Positions 48,774-57,059 of a DNA stretch of 64,000 bases are shown here, piece by piece (the first letter of the stretch is position 1; every line of letters begins with the position of its first letter). The notes beneath the pieces are model-generated. The model worked only from the letters and a program-made list of their open reading frames with translations, had not been told where the DNA came from and did no database searches. Made by a program: the position numbers and the translations under genes. Source of the DNA: DASZQL01 sp964391865 (lineage in GTDB: Bacteria > Planctomycetota > Phycisphaerae > Phycisphaerales > UBA1924); the NCBI GenBank assembly GCA_964391865.1, contig CAYMNQ010000002.1:558001-622000 (forward strand). The letters are read 5' to 3'.

Positions 48774-49706
48774 ATGGTCATCGCTGACTCGGAATCTCGC
48801 GGCTTCACTCGCGGCGTTCGCACGCCGATCCGTCTCGTGCTCGCCGCCGGAGCGCTCACGCTCGCAACCCCGGCCTTCGCAGAAGAGCCAGCCGCCGCCG
48901 CACCCGTAGAGGAGGACGTCGGCTCGGCGATGCACGTGCGCCTGAACCTTGACTACACCACCGCGTACTTCTTCCGCGGCATCATCCAGGAAGACACCGG
49001 GCTGATCCTCCAGCCGTCGGCGGACCTGACGGTCGACTTCGCGTCGGGCGACAACTGGACCTTCGGCGCTTACGCCGGCACGTGGCACAGCTTCCACGGG
49101 CAGGCGACGCTCTCGACCACCAGCGACGATTTCGTGCAGTACTGGTACGAAGCGGATTTCTACGCCGGTTTGTCGGGCTCGATCGGGCCGGTGTCGTTGA
49201 CGGGCGGGTATGTGATCTACAGCAGCCCGAACGACGCGTTCCAGTCGGTGCAGGAAATCCTGTTCACGGCGGCGCTCGATGATTCCTCGTGGTGGGGCGA
49301 GGACGCGAACTTCACGCTCAAGCCGGCGGTGGCGCTGGCGTTCGAGATCGGCGCGGACTTCGCCGACGGCGCGAACACGGAGAGCGGCATCTACTTCCAG
49401 CCGAGCCTGACGCCCACGTTCACCGCTGAGATGCCGCTGCTGGGCGACGTTGAATTCGCGTTCCCGCTGATCGCGGGCTTCAGCCTCAGCGACTACTACG
49501 AGGACGCGACGGGCGACGACAGCACCTTCGGCTATTTCAGCGCCGGCGTGAAAGCGACGATCCCGCTGCCCGTGCCGCAGAAATTCGGCAACTGGTCGAT
49601 CGGCGCGGGCGGGCAGGTGCTGTTCCTGGGCGATACCACCGAGCAGTTCAACACCAACGACGACACGCAGTTCATCGGGACGGTGAGCTTGACGGCGAGT
49701 TTCTGA
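48774..49706 (+). CDS. TorF-type putative porin (outer-membrane beta-barrel)
   Basis: 310 residues. The signal peptide ends near ATPAFAEEP. The mature protein matches the TorF/TIGR02001 porin family start (MHVRLNLDYTTAYFFRGIIQEDTGLILQPSADLTVDF), with alternating aromatic residues and repeated strands such as WTFGAYAGTWHSF, YWYEADFYAGLSGSIGPVSLTGGYVIYSS and ending in FIGTVSLTASF, a terminal phenylalanine as in outer-membrane barrels. AAGGAAGA lies 3-4 nt upstream of the ATG. Substrate unknown. Confidence 0.8.
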   Translation: MVIADSESRGFTRGVRTPIRLVLAAGALTLATPAFAEEPAAAAPVEEDVGSAMHVRLNLDYTTAYFFRGIIQEDTGLILQPSADLTVDFASGDNWTFGAYAGTWHSFHGQATLSTTSDDFVQYWYEADFYAGLSGSIGPVSLTGGYVIYSSPNDAFQSVQEILFTAALDDSSWWGEDANFTLKPAVALAFEIGADFADGANTESGIYFQPSLTPTFTAEMPLLGDVEFAFPLIAGFSLSDYYEDATGDDSTFGYFSAGVKATIPLPVPQKFGNWSIGAGGQVLFLGDTTEQFNTNDDTQFIGTVSLTASF

Positions 49707-49765
49707 GCCGGTCGCGCTTGCCCGCGGGGCATACTCAGCGGCATGCGCTGGCACCCGCGTTCATC

Positions 49766-49794
49766 AAAAGACCCCTGACTTTCGTTCGGGGCTC
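49766..49794 (-). terminator. Weak terminator after arfB
   Basis: On the minus strand GCCCC and GGGGT flank a 12-nt loop, followed by CTTTTG. Only about five base pairs, so the call is tentative. Confidence 0.35.
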
Positions 49795-49806
49795 GCGTGA
49801 ATTCAC

Positions 49807-50280
49807 TCAGTCGTCGCCGGTGTGCCGGCGCGACTGTTTTTTTTCGCTCGTGCGTTTCTTGGATTCGATGCGCCGGCGCTGGCTGCCCTTGGTGGGTTTG
49901 GTCTTGTAGCGCTTCTTCGGCTCGACCATCGCGCGCCGGACGAGTTCGATCAATCGCTCGGTCGCCAGGTCGCGGTTGCTCAGCTGCGTGCGCTCGTCGT
50001 CGGCAACGACGATGAGTTCGTCGTCGGAGTTGATGCGCCACCCCGCGGAAGCGCGGAGGCGCTGCAGCGCGGCGGGCGAGATGGGGATCGCGCCGAGCGG
50101 GACGCGCAGCTCGATCTTGGTGCTGCGCTTGTTGACGTTCTGACCGCCCGGCCCGGGGCTGCGCACGGCGCGGAACGTGAGCGCCTCGGCGGGGATCAGC
50201 ACGCCAGGCGCGATTGACAGCCCGGCGTCCGGCGACGGTGGTGGGGGATCGTTCGCAGTGTTGTGAATCTGGGGAACCAC
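49807..50280 (-). CDS. arfB: ArfB-type peptidyl-tRNA hydrolase (ribosome rescue)
   Basis: 157 residues. The catalytic loop RSPGPGGQNVNKRSTKIELR has the GGQ motif that hydrolyses peptidyl-tRNA on stalled ribosomes. The stop-codon recognition domains of full release factors are missing. The C-terminal tail is strongly basic (KKRYKTKPTKGSQRRRIESKKR), as needed to enter the empty mRNA channel. I take the GTG at 50280 as start because TACAGT lies 6 nt upstream and it gives a normal length; an in-frame start at 50361 would add 27 residues. Confidence 0.88.
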   Translation of the reverse strand: MVPQIHNTANDPPPPSPDAGLSIAPGVLIPAEALTFRAVRSPGPGGQNVNKRSTKIELRVPLGAIPISPAALQRLRASAGWRINSDDELIVVADDERTQLSNRDLATERLIELVRRAMVEPKKRYKTKPTKGSQRRRIESKKRTSEKKQSRRHTGDD

Positions 50281-50286
50281 GGGCGC

Positions 50287-50292
50287 ACTGTA
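50287..50292 (-). promoter_or_regulatory. -10-like TACAGT before arfB
   Basis: It ends 6 nt before the GTG at 50280 and favours that start. Confidence 0.45.
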
Positions 50293-50388
50293 CCTGACCA
50301 GGCGAGAAAAAATTCTCGCGGCTTGGCACAGCAGCTTTGGAAGCCGGGGTTCTGGTGACATAGTTCTGTGAATCAGAAGGAGGTTGTC

Positions 50389-51450
50389 ATGCGCGCGAGC
50401 GGGTTGATGTGTCGTTTCTTGTGCTGTGTCCTGGCGATGTTGAGCGGCGCCCGCGCGCTGGCGGGAGAGCTGAACCCGCCGCCGGGGCCGATCGCGCCGA
50501 CGATGAAGAATCTGACGCAGGTCGAGCCGCGAGTCGCGATCAGCGCGGCGACCACGCCGGGGGACGCGAACACGGTGTTCAACATCACGCAGCCCGGCTC
50601 GTACTACCTGACGGGCGATGTGGTCGTGCCGGCGGGGTTCTCATCGGGCATTGATGTGTTCGCCGGCCGCGTGACGATTGACCTGAACGGGTTTGCGATT
50701 GTCGGCGCGCCGAGCACGGCGGTGGGGATCCTCGCCGAGCCGGGGGTCGTGCAGCTCACCGTGCGCAACGGGCACCTGACAGCGCTTGGGACAGGACTGT
50801 TCCTCACCAACGCAACGGCGGCGGTGGTGACGGAAGTGACCGCCGCCGACTGCACCGGCGTAGGAATCCAGACCGGGCCGAGCGCCAGCGTCAGCCGCTG
50901 CGCAGCGCGCGACTGCGGAATCGGCGGGTTCGTGCTGTTGCAGGGATCGGTGATCACGCACTGCTCAGCGCGCGAATGCGGCGGCCCGGGGTTCCTGACC
51001 AACGGGCAGGGCGTGGTCTTTTCGGAATGCTCCGCGTTCTCGAATACGGGGAATGGGTTCTCGGCCAGCGGTCTCAACAGCCTGGTCAGCTCTTGTGTCG
51101 CATCGAACAATATTGGCAACGGTTTCTCGATCGGGAGTAATTCTTCGATCGTCGGCTGCGTCGCCGGATCGAACGGCGCCGGCACGGGCGACGGGGCTGG
51201 CATCGTCATCACGGGCAGCGACAACCGCATCGAGGGCAATAACTGCCTCGACAACGACCGCGGCATCGATGCGAACTCGGGCGGCAACTTCATTACCCGC
51301 AACACCTGCTCGGGCAACACGACCAACTGGGACGTCGCCGCGGGGAACGTGGCGCTGGTCGTGAACGCGGCGGGCGGCGGTGCGTTCACCGGCAACGCCG
51401 GCGGCGCGGCGCCAGGGTCGACCGATCCGAACGCGAACTTCAGCTACTAG
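50389..51450 (+). CDS. Secreted right-handed beta-helix protein, tandem copy 1
   Basis: 353 residues, with AGAAGGAGG before the ATG. A signal peptide ends near RALAGE. Next comes LNPPPGPIAPTMKNL...VEPR, shared by all three copies, then NITQPGSYYLTGDVVVP and a parallel beta-helix with short Cys/Asn/Gly-rich coils (VTAADCTGVGIQTG, AARDCGIGGFVL, SARECGGPGFLT, SNNIGNGFSIGS). The end GNFITRNTCSGNTTNWDV...GSTDPNANFSY is almost the same in all copies. It is related to pectate-lyase-like/NosD-like helices without visible catalytic residues. Role unknown, perhaps in the envelope or secreted. Confidence 0.82.
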   Translation: MRASGLMCRFLCCVLAMLSGARALAGELNPPPGPIAPTMKNLTQVEPRVAISAATTPGDANTVFNITQPGSYYLTGDVVVPAGFSSGIDVFAGRVTIDLNGFAIVGAPSTAVGILAEPGVVQLTVRNGHLTALGTGLFLTNATAAVVTEVTAADCTGVGIQTGPSASVSRCAARDCGIGGFVLLQGSVITHCSARECGGPGFLTNGQGVVFSECSAFSNTGNGFSASGLNSLVSSCVASNNIGNGFSIGSNSSIVGCVAGSNGAGTGDGAGIVITGSDNRIEGNNCLDNDRGIDANSGGNFITRNTCSGNTTNWDVAAGNVALVVNAAGGGAFTGNAGGAAPGSTDPNANFSY

Positions 51451-51526
51451 GGCCGCAAGATTCAGCGCGACGCGCGACATCCAGTTGCACCCCGGTTCTC
51501 GCCGGTGGCACAGGAGACTCGCCGTG

Positions 51527-52579
51527 ATGCTGCGAAACGCCGCCCGTTTGTTCGTGATGATGATGCTCATCGTGTTCGTTCGGCCCGCGCTGGGGGGCGA
51601 CCTGAACCCGCCCGTCGGCCCGATCGCGCCGAGTATGAAGGCGCTGGATGTCGTCGAGCCGCGCACGCCGCTCAACCAAGAGACCGCGCCGGGAGCTGCC
51701 GGCGCGTTCTTCCGCATCACGCAGCCCGGTTCGTACTACCTGACCGGCCCGATCGAACTGCCGGCCGGTCAGACGGGGATCTTGATCGCGGCGAGCCAAG
51801 TGTCCATCGACCTGAACGGGTTCACGATCAGCGGGCCTGAGGGCGGCCGGGGCGGCGATGGGATCAACGTGGTCGCAAACCCCGTCGAGATCCACGTGAA
51901 GAACGGCGGGATCCGGCGCGTGATCCAAGGGATCAACTGCAACGCGTGCACGGGCACGCGCATCGAGGACATCTCGATCTCAGAGTGCTCCGCCAACGGC
52001 TTGCTCGCAGGCAACCTCGCGGTGCTCGAGCGGTGCGTCGTGCGGGACTGCGCGTTAGCGGGTATCGCCGTCGGCCGCGGGTCGCTCATCACTGGGTGCG
52101 CGGCGACGGCGTGCGGGACAGTCGGCATCTACGGCCCGGATCCCGGCTGCATCGTCCGGTCTTGCATCGCTTCGCTCAACAACTCGAACGGTATTCAGCT
52201 TGACCTCAGCGGCTCCGTTATCGACTGCGTGGCGGCTACCAACCGGGAGAACGGGATCGTTGTGTTCCGCAGCTGCCTCGTCCGGGGCTGCTCTTCGAGC
52301 GATAACGGCTTCGGCGGCAGCGGCGCGGGCATCCACGTCCGCGGCAGCGACAACCGCATCGAGGGCAACCTCTGCACGAACAACACGCGCGGCATCGACG
52401 TCGACGTGGCGGGGAACTTCATCACCCGCAACACCTGCTCGGGCAACACAACCAACTGGGACGTGGTGACGGGGAACACCGTCTTCGTTGTGAACGGGAC
52501 GACGGCCGGCGCGATCCTCGGGAACTCGGGCGGTGTCTCGCCGGGCTCTGCCGATCCCAACGCGAACTTCACCTACTGA
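51527..52579 (+). CDS. Secreted right-handed beta-helix protein, tandem copy 2
   Basis: 350 residues. Signal peptide MLRNAARLFVMMMLIVFVRPALGG, then DLNPPVGPIAPSMKALDVVEPRTPL and FFRITQPGSYYLTGPIELPAG. The helix coils are Cys-rich (CNACTGTRIEDISISECSANGLLAG, VVRDCALAGIAVG, AATACGTVGIYG). The last 75 residues closely follow copy 1 (GNFITRNTCSGNTTNWDVVTGN...GSADPNANFTY), while the middle has diverged. It starts 76 bp after copy 1. GGAG lies 8 nt before the GTG-ATG start. Probable gene duplication; function unknown. Confidence 0.82.
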   Translation: MLRNAARLFVMMMLIVFVRPALGGDLNPPVGPIAPSMKALDVVEPRTPLNQETAPGAAGAFFRITQPGSYYLTGPIELPAGQTGILIAASQVSIDLNGFTISGPEGGRGGDGINVVANPVEIHVKNGGIRRVIQGINCNACTGTRIEDISISECSANGLLAGNLAVLERCVVRDCALAGIAVGRGSLITGCAATACGTVGIYGPDPGCIVRSCIASLNNSNGIQLDLSGSVIDCVAATNRENGIVVFRSCLVRGCSSSDNGFGGSGAGIHVRGSDNRIEGNLCTNNTRGIDVDVAGNFITRNTCSGNTTNWDVVTGNTVFVVNGTTAGAILGNSGGVSPGSADPNANFTY

Positions 52580-52665
52580 GCCTCACCCGAGCGATCCTGC
52601 CCGCCGATCACGCCTTTTCGAGAACCAGCCTTCGCACTCGACCCCTTCAGGAAATTGAGCCCGCC

Positions 52666-53721
52666 ATGACACGAACCCCCCTCGTCCGCGCCGCGCTGCT
52701 TCTTTCTCTGTCCGTCGCGAGCGCCACCCGTGCCGGCGACCTGACCCCGCCGCCTGGCCCCATCGCACCGACGATGAAGAATCTCGACCGTGTGGAGCCG
52801 CGGACTCCGGTGGGCACGGACACCACACCCGGCAGCGGGACCGACTTGTTCAGGATCACCCAGTCCGGGTCCTACTACTTGACATCGAACATCGCGGTCC
52901 CCGTCGGAACAACCGGTATCCAAATCGCGTCCAGCGATGTGACGCTGGACCTCAACGGCTTCACCATGGGCGGCGGCGGCGTCCCGGGCGGCACCACGAT
53001 CGCGTCGAGCGCCGGCACCTCCAACATCACTGTCCGCAACGGGCATATCGAATTCTGCAACCAGGGCGTGATGTTGAGCACGAGCTCGTCGTGCATTGTG
53101 GTCGATATCTCGGTGCGGGACTGCGCTTCGAGCGGGATCTTGGTCGGGCCGAACAGCGTCGTCGAGCGGTGCGCGGTCCGCGGCAGCCCGTTTGTCGGTT
53201 TCAGCATCGATTCGGGTTCGACAGTCACGTCATGCACCGCCACGGGATGCACCAACGCCGGGTTCTTCACCTCTGGCGCCGGAGTCACTCTGACCGGTTG
53301 CAGCGCATTCGACAACATCGGCCCCGGGTTCCTCATCAACGGCGGGCGGAACACTGTCCACAACTGCACCGCGACCACGAACCGCGCCGACGGCTTTCGG
53401 ATCTCCTCTGAATGCTTCATTTCCGGTTGCACGGCCGCGCGGAACGGGAACGGCGGAGATGGCGCGGGCATCCTTGTCATCGGGAACGACGTCCGAATCG
53501 AGGGCAATAACTGCACCGGGAACGACCGTGGCATCGACGTTAACTCCATCGGCAACTTCATCGCCCGCAACACCTGCTCGGGCAACACGACCAACTGGGA
53601 TGTGGTGGCGGGGAACGTCATCCTCGTGGTGAACGCGGCGACCGCAGGCGTCGCGGTGGTCGGGAATGCCGGCGGAGTGGCACCGGGTTCGACCGATCCC
53701 AACGCGAACTTCACCTACTGA
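52666..53721 (+). CDS. Secreted right-handed beta-helix protein, tandem copy 3
   Basis: 351 residues. Signal peptide MTRTPLVRAALLLSLSVASATRAG, followed by DLTPPPGPIAPTMKNLDRVEPRTPV, the same mature N-terminus as copy 1. The beta-helix (VVDISVRDCASSGILVG, TATGCTNAGFFTSG, CSAFDNIGPGFLINGG) and the conserved end (GNFIARNTCSGNTTNWDVVAGN...GSTDPNANFTY) are parallel to the other copies. 86 bp separate it from copy 2. The common N- and C-termini suggest a shared sorting or capping function, whereas the middle could determine ligand choice. Confidence 0.82.
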   Translation: MTRTPLVRAALLLSLSVASATRAGDLTPPPGPIAPTMKNLDRVEPRTPVGTDTTPGSGTDLFRITQSGSYYLTSNIAVPVGTTGIQIASSDVTLDLNGFTMGGGGVPGGTTIASSAGTSNITVRNGHIEFCNQGVMLSTSSSCIVVDISVRDCASSGILVGPNSVVERCAVRGSPFVGFSIDSGSTVTSCTATGCTNAGFFTSGAGVTLTGCSAFDNIGPGFLINGGRNTVHNCTATTNRADGFRISSECFISGCTAARNGNGGDGAGILVIGNDVRIEGNNCTGNDRGIDVNSIGNFIARNTCSGNTTNWDVVAGNVILVVNAATAGVAVVGNAGGVAPGSTDPNANFTY

Positions 53722-53754
53722 GCTCGGGCATCGAGCGTCTACAAGCCGGCGGGG

Positions 53755-53760
53755 TATGCT
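53755..53760 (+). promoter_or_regulatory. -10-like TATGCT before the outer-membrane protein gene
   Basis: It ends 7 nt before the ATG at 53768 and separates this gene's transcription from the beta-helix genes. Confidence 0.45.
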
Positions 53761-53767
53761 CGCCCGG

Positions 53768-54634
53768 ATGAGTCACGATCGATCGCTCCGATTCCGCCGT
53801 GCATGTGTTGCGGGCTGTGTTCCGCTGGTGTTCGCAGGGGCCTTGCTCGCGCAAGCGCCGGATGAAGCCGCCGAGCCTCTCGCGGTTCATCCCGGGCGCG
53901 CGTGGACCATCCAGTTCGAGCCGATGCTGTGGGCCCCGGCGCTCCGCGGCGACCTGAAAGTCCCCGGCGGGCCGACGTTCGATGTCGAGAGCCTGAATCT
54001 GGACGAATCGCGCCTCGCACCGGCGGGGGAAGTGACGATCCGCGCGGACAAGTGGTCGTTCTTCTTCAGCGGCTTCGGGTTCAGCTACGACGAGACGGCG
54101 AACGCGCGCGAGACGATCATCGCCGCCGGACCGGTGACCATCGCGCCGGGGCAGGCGGTCCGGTCGGAGCTGGATTTCTACTCGTTCCAGGCGACCGTCG
54201 GGTACGAAGTGTTCTCGAATTTCTTCGATGGGCCGGACGACCACCCTGAAGATGAAGTGCGTCTCTCGCTCGATGTCTTCGGCGGCGTGCGCTACTTCGA
54301 CGCGAATCTCGATCTCACGCCGCTCGCGGGCGCGGGGAGCGTGATGAACGACGGGCAGTGGGTGCAGCCGATCGGCGGCGTGCGGCTGACGATCGACCTG
54401 CCGTACCGCACGGGCGTCGAGGTCTCGCTCGACGGCGGCGGGTGGGGGGGAGATGAATCGAGTTTCGCTTGGAACATCACCGCGGCGTTCTACTGGGCGT
54501 TCCACGACAACGCGGGGCTCGAGATCGGCTTCCGCAATCTCGCGAGCGACCTGCAGGACGGCGAGGGCGCGAACGAATTCAACTTCGACGCGGCGATGAT
54601 GGGGTTGTTCGGGTCGGTGATCATTCGGTTCTGA
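53768..54634 (+). CDS. Outer-membrane beta-barrel protein
   Basis: 288 residues. A signal peptide (RRACVAGCVPLVFAGALLAQA) precedes a chain of amphipathic strands with aromatic girdles: WTIQFEPMLWAPALRGDLKVP, WSFFFSGFGFSYDE, LDFYSFQATVGYEVF, LSLDVFGGVRYFDANLDL, GVEVSLDGGGWGG, SSFAWNITAAFYWAF and a terminal FGSVIIRF. The final phenylalanine and strand periodicity mark an outer-membrane barrel. No specific family. The rsmD gene follows after 11 bp, so they may be partly co-transcribed. Confidence 0.75.
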   Translation: MSHDRSLRFRRACVAGCVPLVFAGALLAQAPDEAAEPLAVHPGRAWTIQFEPMLWAPALRGDLKVPGGPTFDVESLNLDESRLAPAGEVTIRADKWSFFFSGFGFSYDETANARETIIAAGPVTIAPGQAVRSELDFYSFQATVGYEVFSNFFDGPDDHPEDEVRLSLDVFGGVRYFDANLDLTPLAGAGSVMNDGQWVQPIGGVRLTIDLPYRTGVEVSLDGGGWGGDESSFAWNITAAFYWAFHDNAGLEIGFRNLASDLQDGEGANEFNFDAAMMGLFGSVIIRF

Positions 54635-54645
54635 GGCACCCCATC

Positions 54646-55263
54646 ATGCTGCGAGTCATCGCCGGCGAATTCAAGAATCGTTGGATCGACACACCCGAGG
54701 GCGAGGACAAGACCCGCCCGCTGCCCGAGAAGGTGCGCGGCGCGGTCCTCAACATGCTGCGCGGGCACATCGAGGGGCAGGCGTTCTTCGACGCCTTCGC
54801 CGGGACGGGGTCGTTCGGCATCGAGGCGCTCTCGCGCGGAGCGAAGTCGGTCGTTTTCGTCGAGAAGGACCGCGAGATTTCGCGCCTGCTGCAGGGGAAC
54901 CTCGATACGCTGGGCATCACCGAGCGGGCGGAGGTGTTCCTGAGTGACGCGCTCGGGGCCGGCGCGCTGTCGCGCTGCCCGCGCCCGGTGCATGTGGTGT
55001 TCTTCGACCCGCCGTACCCGATGGTCGAAGACCCGGCAACGCGGGCGCGCGTCTTCGAGCAGTTCGCACAGTGCGTGGAATGCCTCGACGACGAGGGGTA
55101 CGCGATCATCCGCACGCCCTGGCCCTTCGTCGACCGCGTGGAAACGGGGCCCGAGCAATTCGAGAAGCACGAAGTGAGCCTGGAGATTCCGGGAGCGGTG
55201 GGGCCGGAAACCCACGCCTACGGCTCCACGGCGGTGCACTGGTACATGCGCCGCAAGCAATAA
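54646..55263 (+). CDS. rsmD: 16S rRNA m2G966 methyltransferase RsmD
   Basis: 205 residues. It methylates N2 of G966 in 16S rRNA with S-adenosylmethionine. MLRVIAGEFKNRWIDTPEGEDKTRPLPEKVRGAVLNML is the family start; FFDAFAGTGSFGIEALSRGA is the SAM-binding loop, VVFVEKDREISRLLQGNL follows, and VVFFDPPYPM has the DPPY catalytic motif. Standard length. The ATG at 54646 is used; sequence upstream in frame is the end of the barrel gene in another frame. Confidence 0.93.
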   Translation: MLRVIAGEFKNRWIDTPEGEDKTRPLPEKVRGAVLNMLRGHIEGQAFFDAFAGTGSFGIEALSRGAKSVVFVEKDREISRLLQGNLDTLGITERAEVFLSDALGAGALSRCPRPVHVVFFDPPYPMVEDPATRARVFEQFAQCVECLDDEGYAIIRTPWPFVDRVETGPEQFEKHEVSLEIPGAVGPETHAYGSTAVHWYMRRKQ

Positions 55264-55328
55264 CCCGCCGCGCGGCCCGTTCAGCGGGCGCCTCATCCAT
55301 CCGAACATCAATAAGGGAGACCCGAGTC

Positions 55329-56567
55329 ATGCGAACCATCGCCGCGCCGATGTTGCTGTGCGCGCTCGCGGGCAGCGCGAGCGCTCAGAACTGCACCTAT
55401 GATCTCTCGTTCGTCACGCCGATCGTCGAGCAATTCCTGGCGAATCAGCCGCAGGTTCCCGGCGCGGTGCTGGTGATCCAGAAGAACGGCGTGCCGATCT
55501 ACCAGCGTGCGTTCGGCGCCTACACGGTCAACCAGTTCGTGCCCATCGCGTCGGCGACGAAGTGGCCGACGTCGGTGCTGGCGGCGATGTTCGCCGATCG
55601 CGGGCTGGTCGGGCTGGATGACCCGGTGGGGATGTACATCCCGGAGTTCGACGCGCCCGAGTACGCGGGGATCACGGTACGCCGCTGTCTCTCGCACACC
55701 GCGGGGCTGCCAACGGGCTCGGAAGCGATCAGCACGTCGAGCATCACGCTCGAGGAAGCGGCCGTGCAGATCGCGGCGGAAGGGCTCCGCAGCGGACTGG
55801 GCGGGATCGATGTCCCGCCGGGCTCCGACTTCTGCTACGGCGGGGTGTCGATGCAGGTCTCCGGTCGCGTGGCGGAGATCGTCGGCGGCGCGCCGTACAA
55901 CGATCTCATCCGCGATGAGCTCTTCACGCCGCTGGGCATGTTTCAAAGCGGCTTCGGCGATCTGCAGGGCGAGAATCCGCGCATCGCCGGCGGCATGTCG
56001 TCAACCGCGCCCGAGTACCTGCGTTTCCTCACCATGCTGCTGAACTCGGGCGTCTTCCGCGGCGAGCGCCTGCTCAGCAGCACGATGGTCGATGAAATCC
56101 TCGCGGATCAAACCTTCGGCGTGCCGATCACCTGCTCGCCGGCCCAGGCGTTCAATCCCGGTTCGCGCTACGGGCTTGGGAACTGGCGATTCCTGATGGG
56201 ACCGAACGACAGCGAGTTGATCTCGTCCAGCCCCGGCGCGTTCGGCTTCACGCCGTGGGTCGATCGGCAGCGCGACGTTGTGGGCGTCTTCATGATCGCC
56301 GTGAATGAAGGATATCAACTCACCGGCAACTTGGTGAACTCGCTCCAGGGTCAGGTGAACGCGACGATCGACGCCGTGATACCGCTGTCGGGCGATGCGA
56401 ACTTCGACGGTGCCGTGGGGCTGGGCGACATCGCGGTGATCATCAATCAGTGGGGCTGGGAAGCCGGCCGCGGCGACGCGGGCGACATCGATCGCGACCG
56501 CGCGGTGGGGCTGAGCGATATCGCCGCGGTGATCGACGGCTGGGGCGCGAACTGCTCTGGTCAGTAA
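55329..56567 (+). CDS. Secreted serine hydrolase (beta-lactamase/penicillin-binding fold) with dockerin-like tail
   Basis: 412 residues. Signal peptide MRTIAAPMLLCALAGSASAQ, then a class C beta-lactamase/DD-peptidase fold: GAVLVIQKNGVPIYQRAFG, the S-x-x-K motif in IASATKWPTS, RRCLSHTAGLPTG, and SDFCYGGVSMQVSGRVAEIVGG in place of the Y-x-N region. The last 65 residues have two dockerin-type calcium repeats, SGDANFDGAVGLGDIAVIINQW and AGDIDRDRAVGLSDIAAVIDGW. Substrate unknown: esterase, peptidase or lactamase action are all possible. AAGGGAGA lies upstream of the ATG. Confidence 0.85.
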   Translation: MRTIAAPMLLCALAGSASAQNCTYDLSFVTPIVEQFLANQPQVPGAVLVIQKNGVPIYQRAFGAYTVNQFVPIASATKWPTSVLAAMFADRGLVGLDDPVGMYIPEFDAPEYAGITVRRCLSHTAGLPTGSEAISTSSITLEEAAVQIAAEGLRSGLGGIDVPPGSDFCYGGVSMQVSGRVAEIVGGAPYNDLIRDELFTPLGMFQSGFGDLQGENPRIAGGMSSTAPEYLRFLTMLLNSGVFRGERLLSSTMVDEILADQTFGVPITCSPAQAFNPGSRYGLGNWRFLMGPNDSELISSSPGAFGFTPWVDRQRDVVGVFMIAVNEGYQLTGNLVNSLQGQVNATIDAVIPLSGDANFDGAVGLGDIAVIINQWGWEAGRGDAGDIDRDRAVGLSDIAAVIDGWGANCSGQ

Positions 56568-56700
56568 TTCGTGGCGCGAGCACCATGCGGGGACTGATTA
56601 AAGCCGCGCGAACGGCACCCTCGGCTCGGATTCGATCGAAGGGCTCATCAGAAAGCATGGACGTTCGAACGGCATCGCGGCACCGCTGCGATGCTGTTCT

Positions 56701-56943
56701 TTATGGATTGTGCGCGGCGGGCGCGCTCGATGCTGGAGGCGGCTGCGTCGCCTTCGCTGCCTCGGGCACCCGGCGCTCCTTGTTCTCGCGCAGTGCTTCC
56801 GCCCCGCCGCGCTTGAGCTGCACGATCACGACGTAGATCGCGACGGTTGCCAGGATCAGCGTTGTGAGGAACGCGATCACCACCGCCTTGCCGGAGACGG
56901 CGCGCGCGGGTCGAGCGGATGAAGAGGGAGACGTCGCGTTCAT
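56701..56943 (-). CDS. Small single-pass membrane protein
   Basis: 80 residues. A Ser/Ala/Arg-rich cytoplasmic start (NATSPSSSARPARAVSG), one membrane helix (KAVVIAFLTTLILATVAIYVVIVQL) and a charged, then Pro/Ala-rich tail (KRGGAEALRENKERRVPEAAKATQPPP). No family. The ATG at 56943 lies 6 nt after TACGAT and lacks a ribosome site. It sits between the dockerin hydrolase and the Spy-like gene; its own terminator is not clear. Function unknown. Confidence 0.6.
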   Translation of the reverse strand: MNATSPSSSARPARAVSGKAVVIAFLTTLILATVAIYVVIVQLKRGGAEALRENKERRVPEAAKATQPPPASSAPAAHNP

Positions 56944-56949
56944 GCCCCT

Positions 56950-56955
56950 ATCGTA
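56950..56955 (-). promoter_or_regulatory. -10-like TACGAT before the 80-residue membrane protein
   Basis: The hexamer ends 6 nt upstream of the ATG at 56943. Confidence 0.45.
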
Positions 56956-57000
56956 GCGCCGAACGCTTCGAAGGGCCGGGGACAAATGGGTCGGCGCACG

Positions 57001-57028
57001 AAAACGCCGCGGGAACGAGTCCCGCGGC
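57001..57028 (-). terminator. Intrinsic terminator after the Spy-like gene
   Basis: A 9-bp perfect stem (57006-57014 with 57020-57028, loop of 5) is followed on the minus strand by GTTTTC, 32 bp past the stop codon. Confidence 0.75.
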
Positions 57029-57059
57029 ACTTGTGTTTGCGGAATCGTGGTTTGCTCGA

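Noticed and set aside
56605..56620. GGCACCC near 56614 as another element end
   Set aside because: No CARAGC loop or paired arms next to it.
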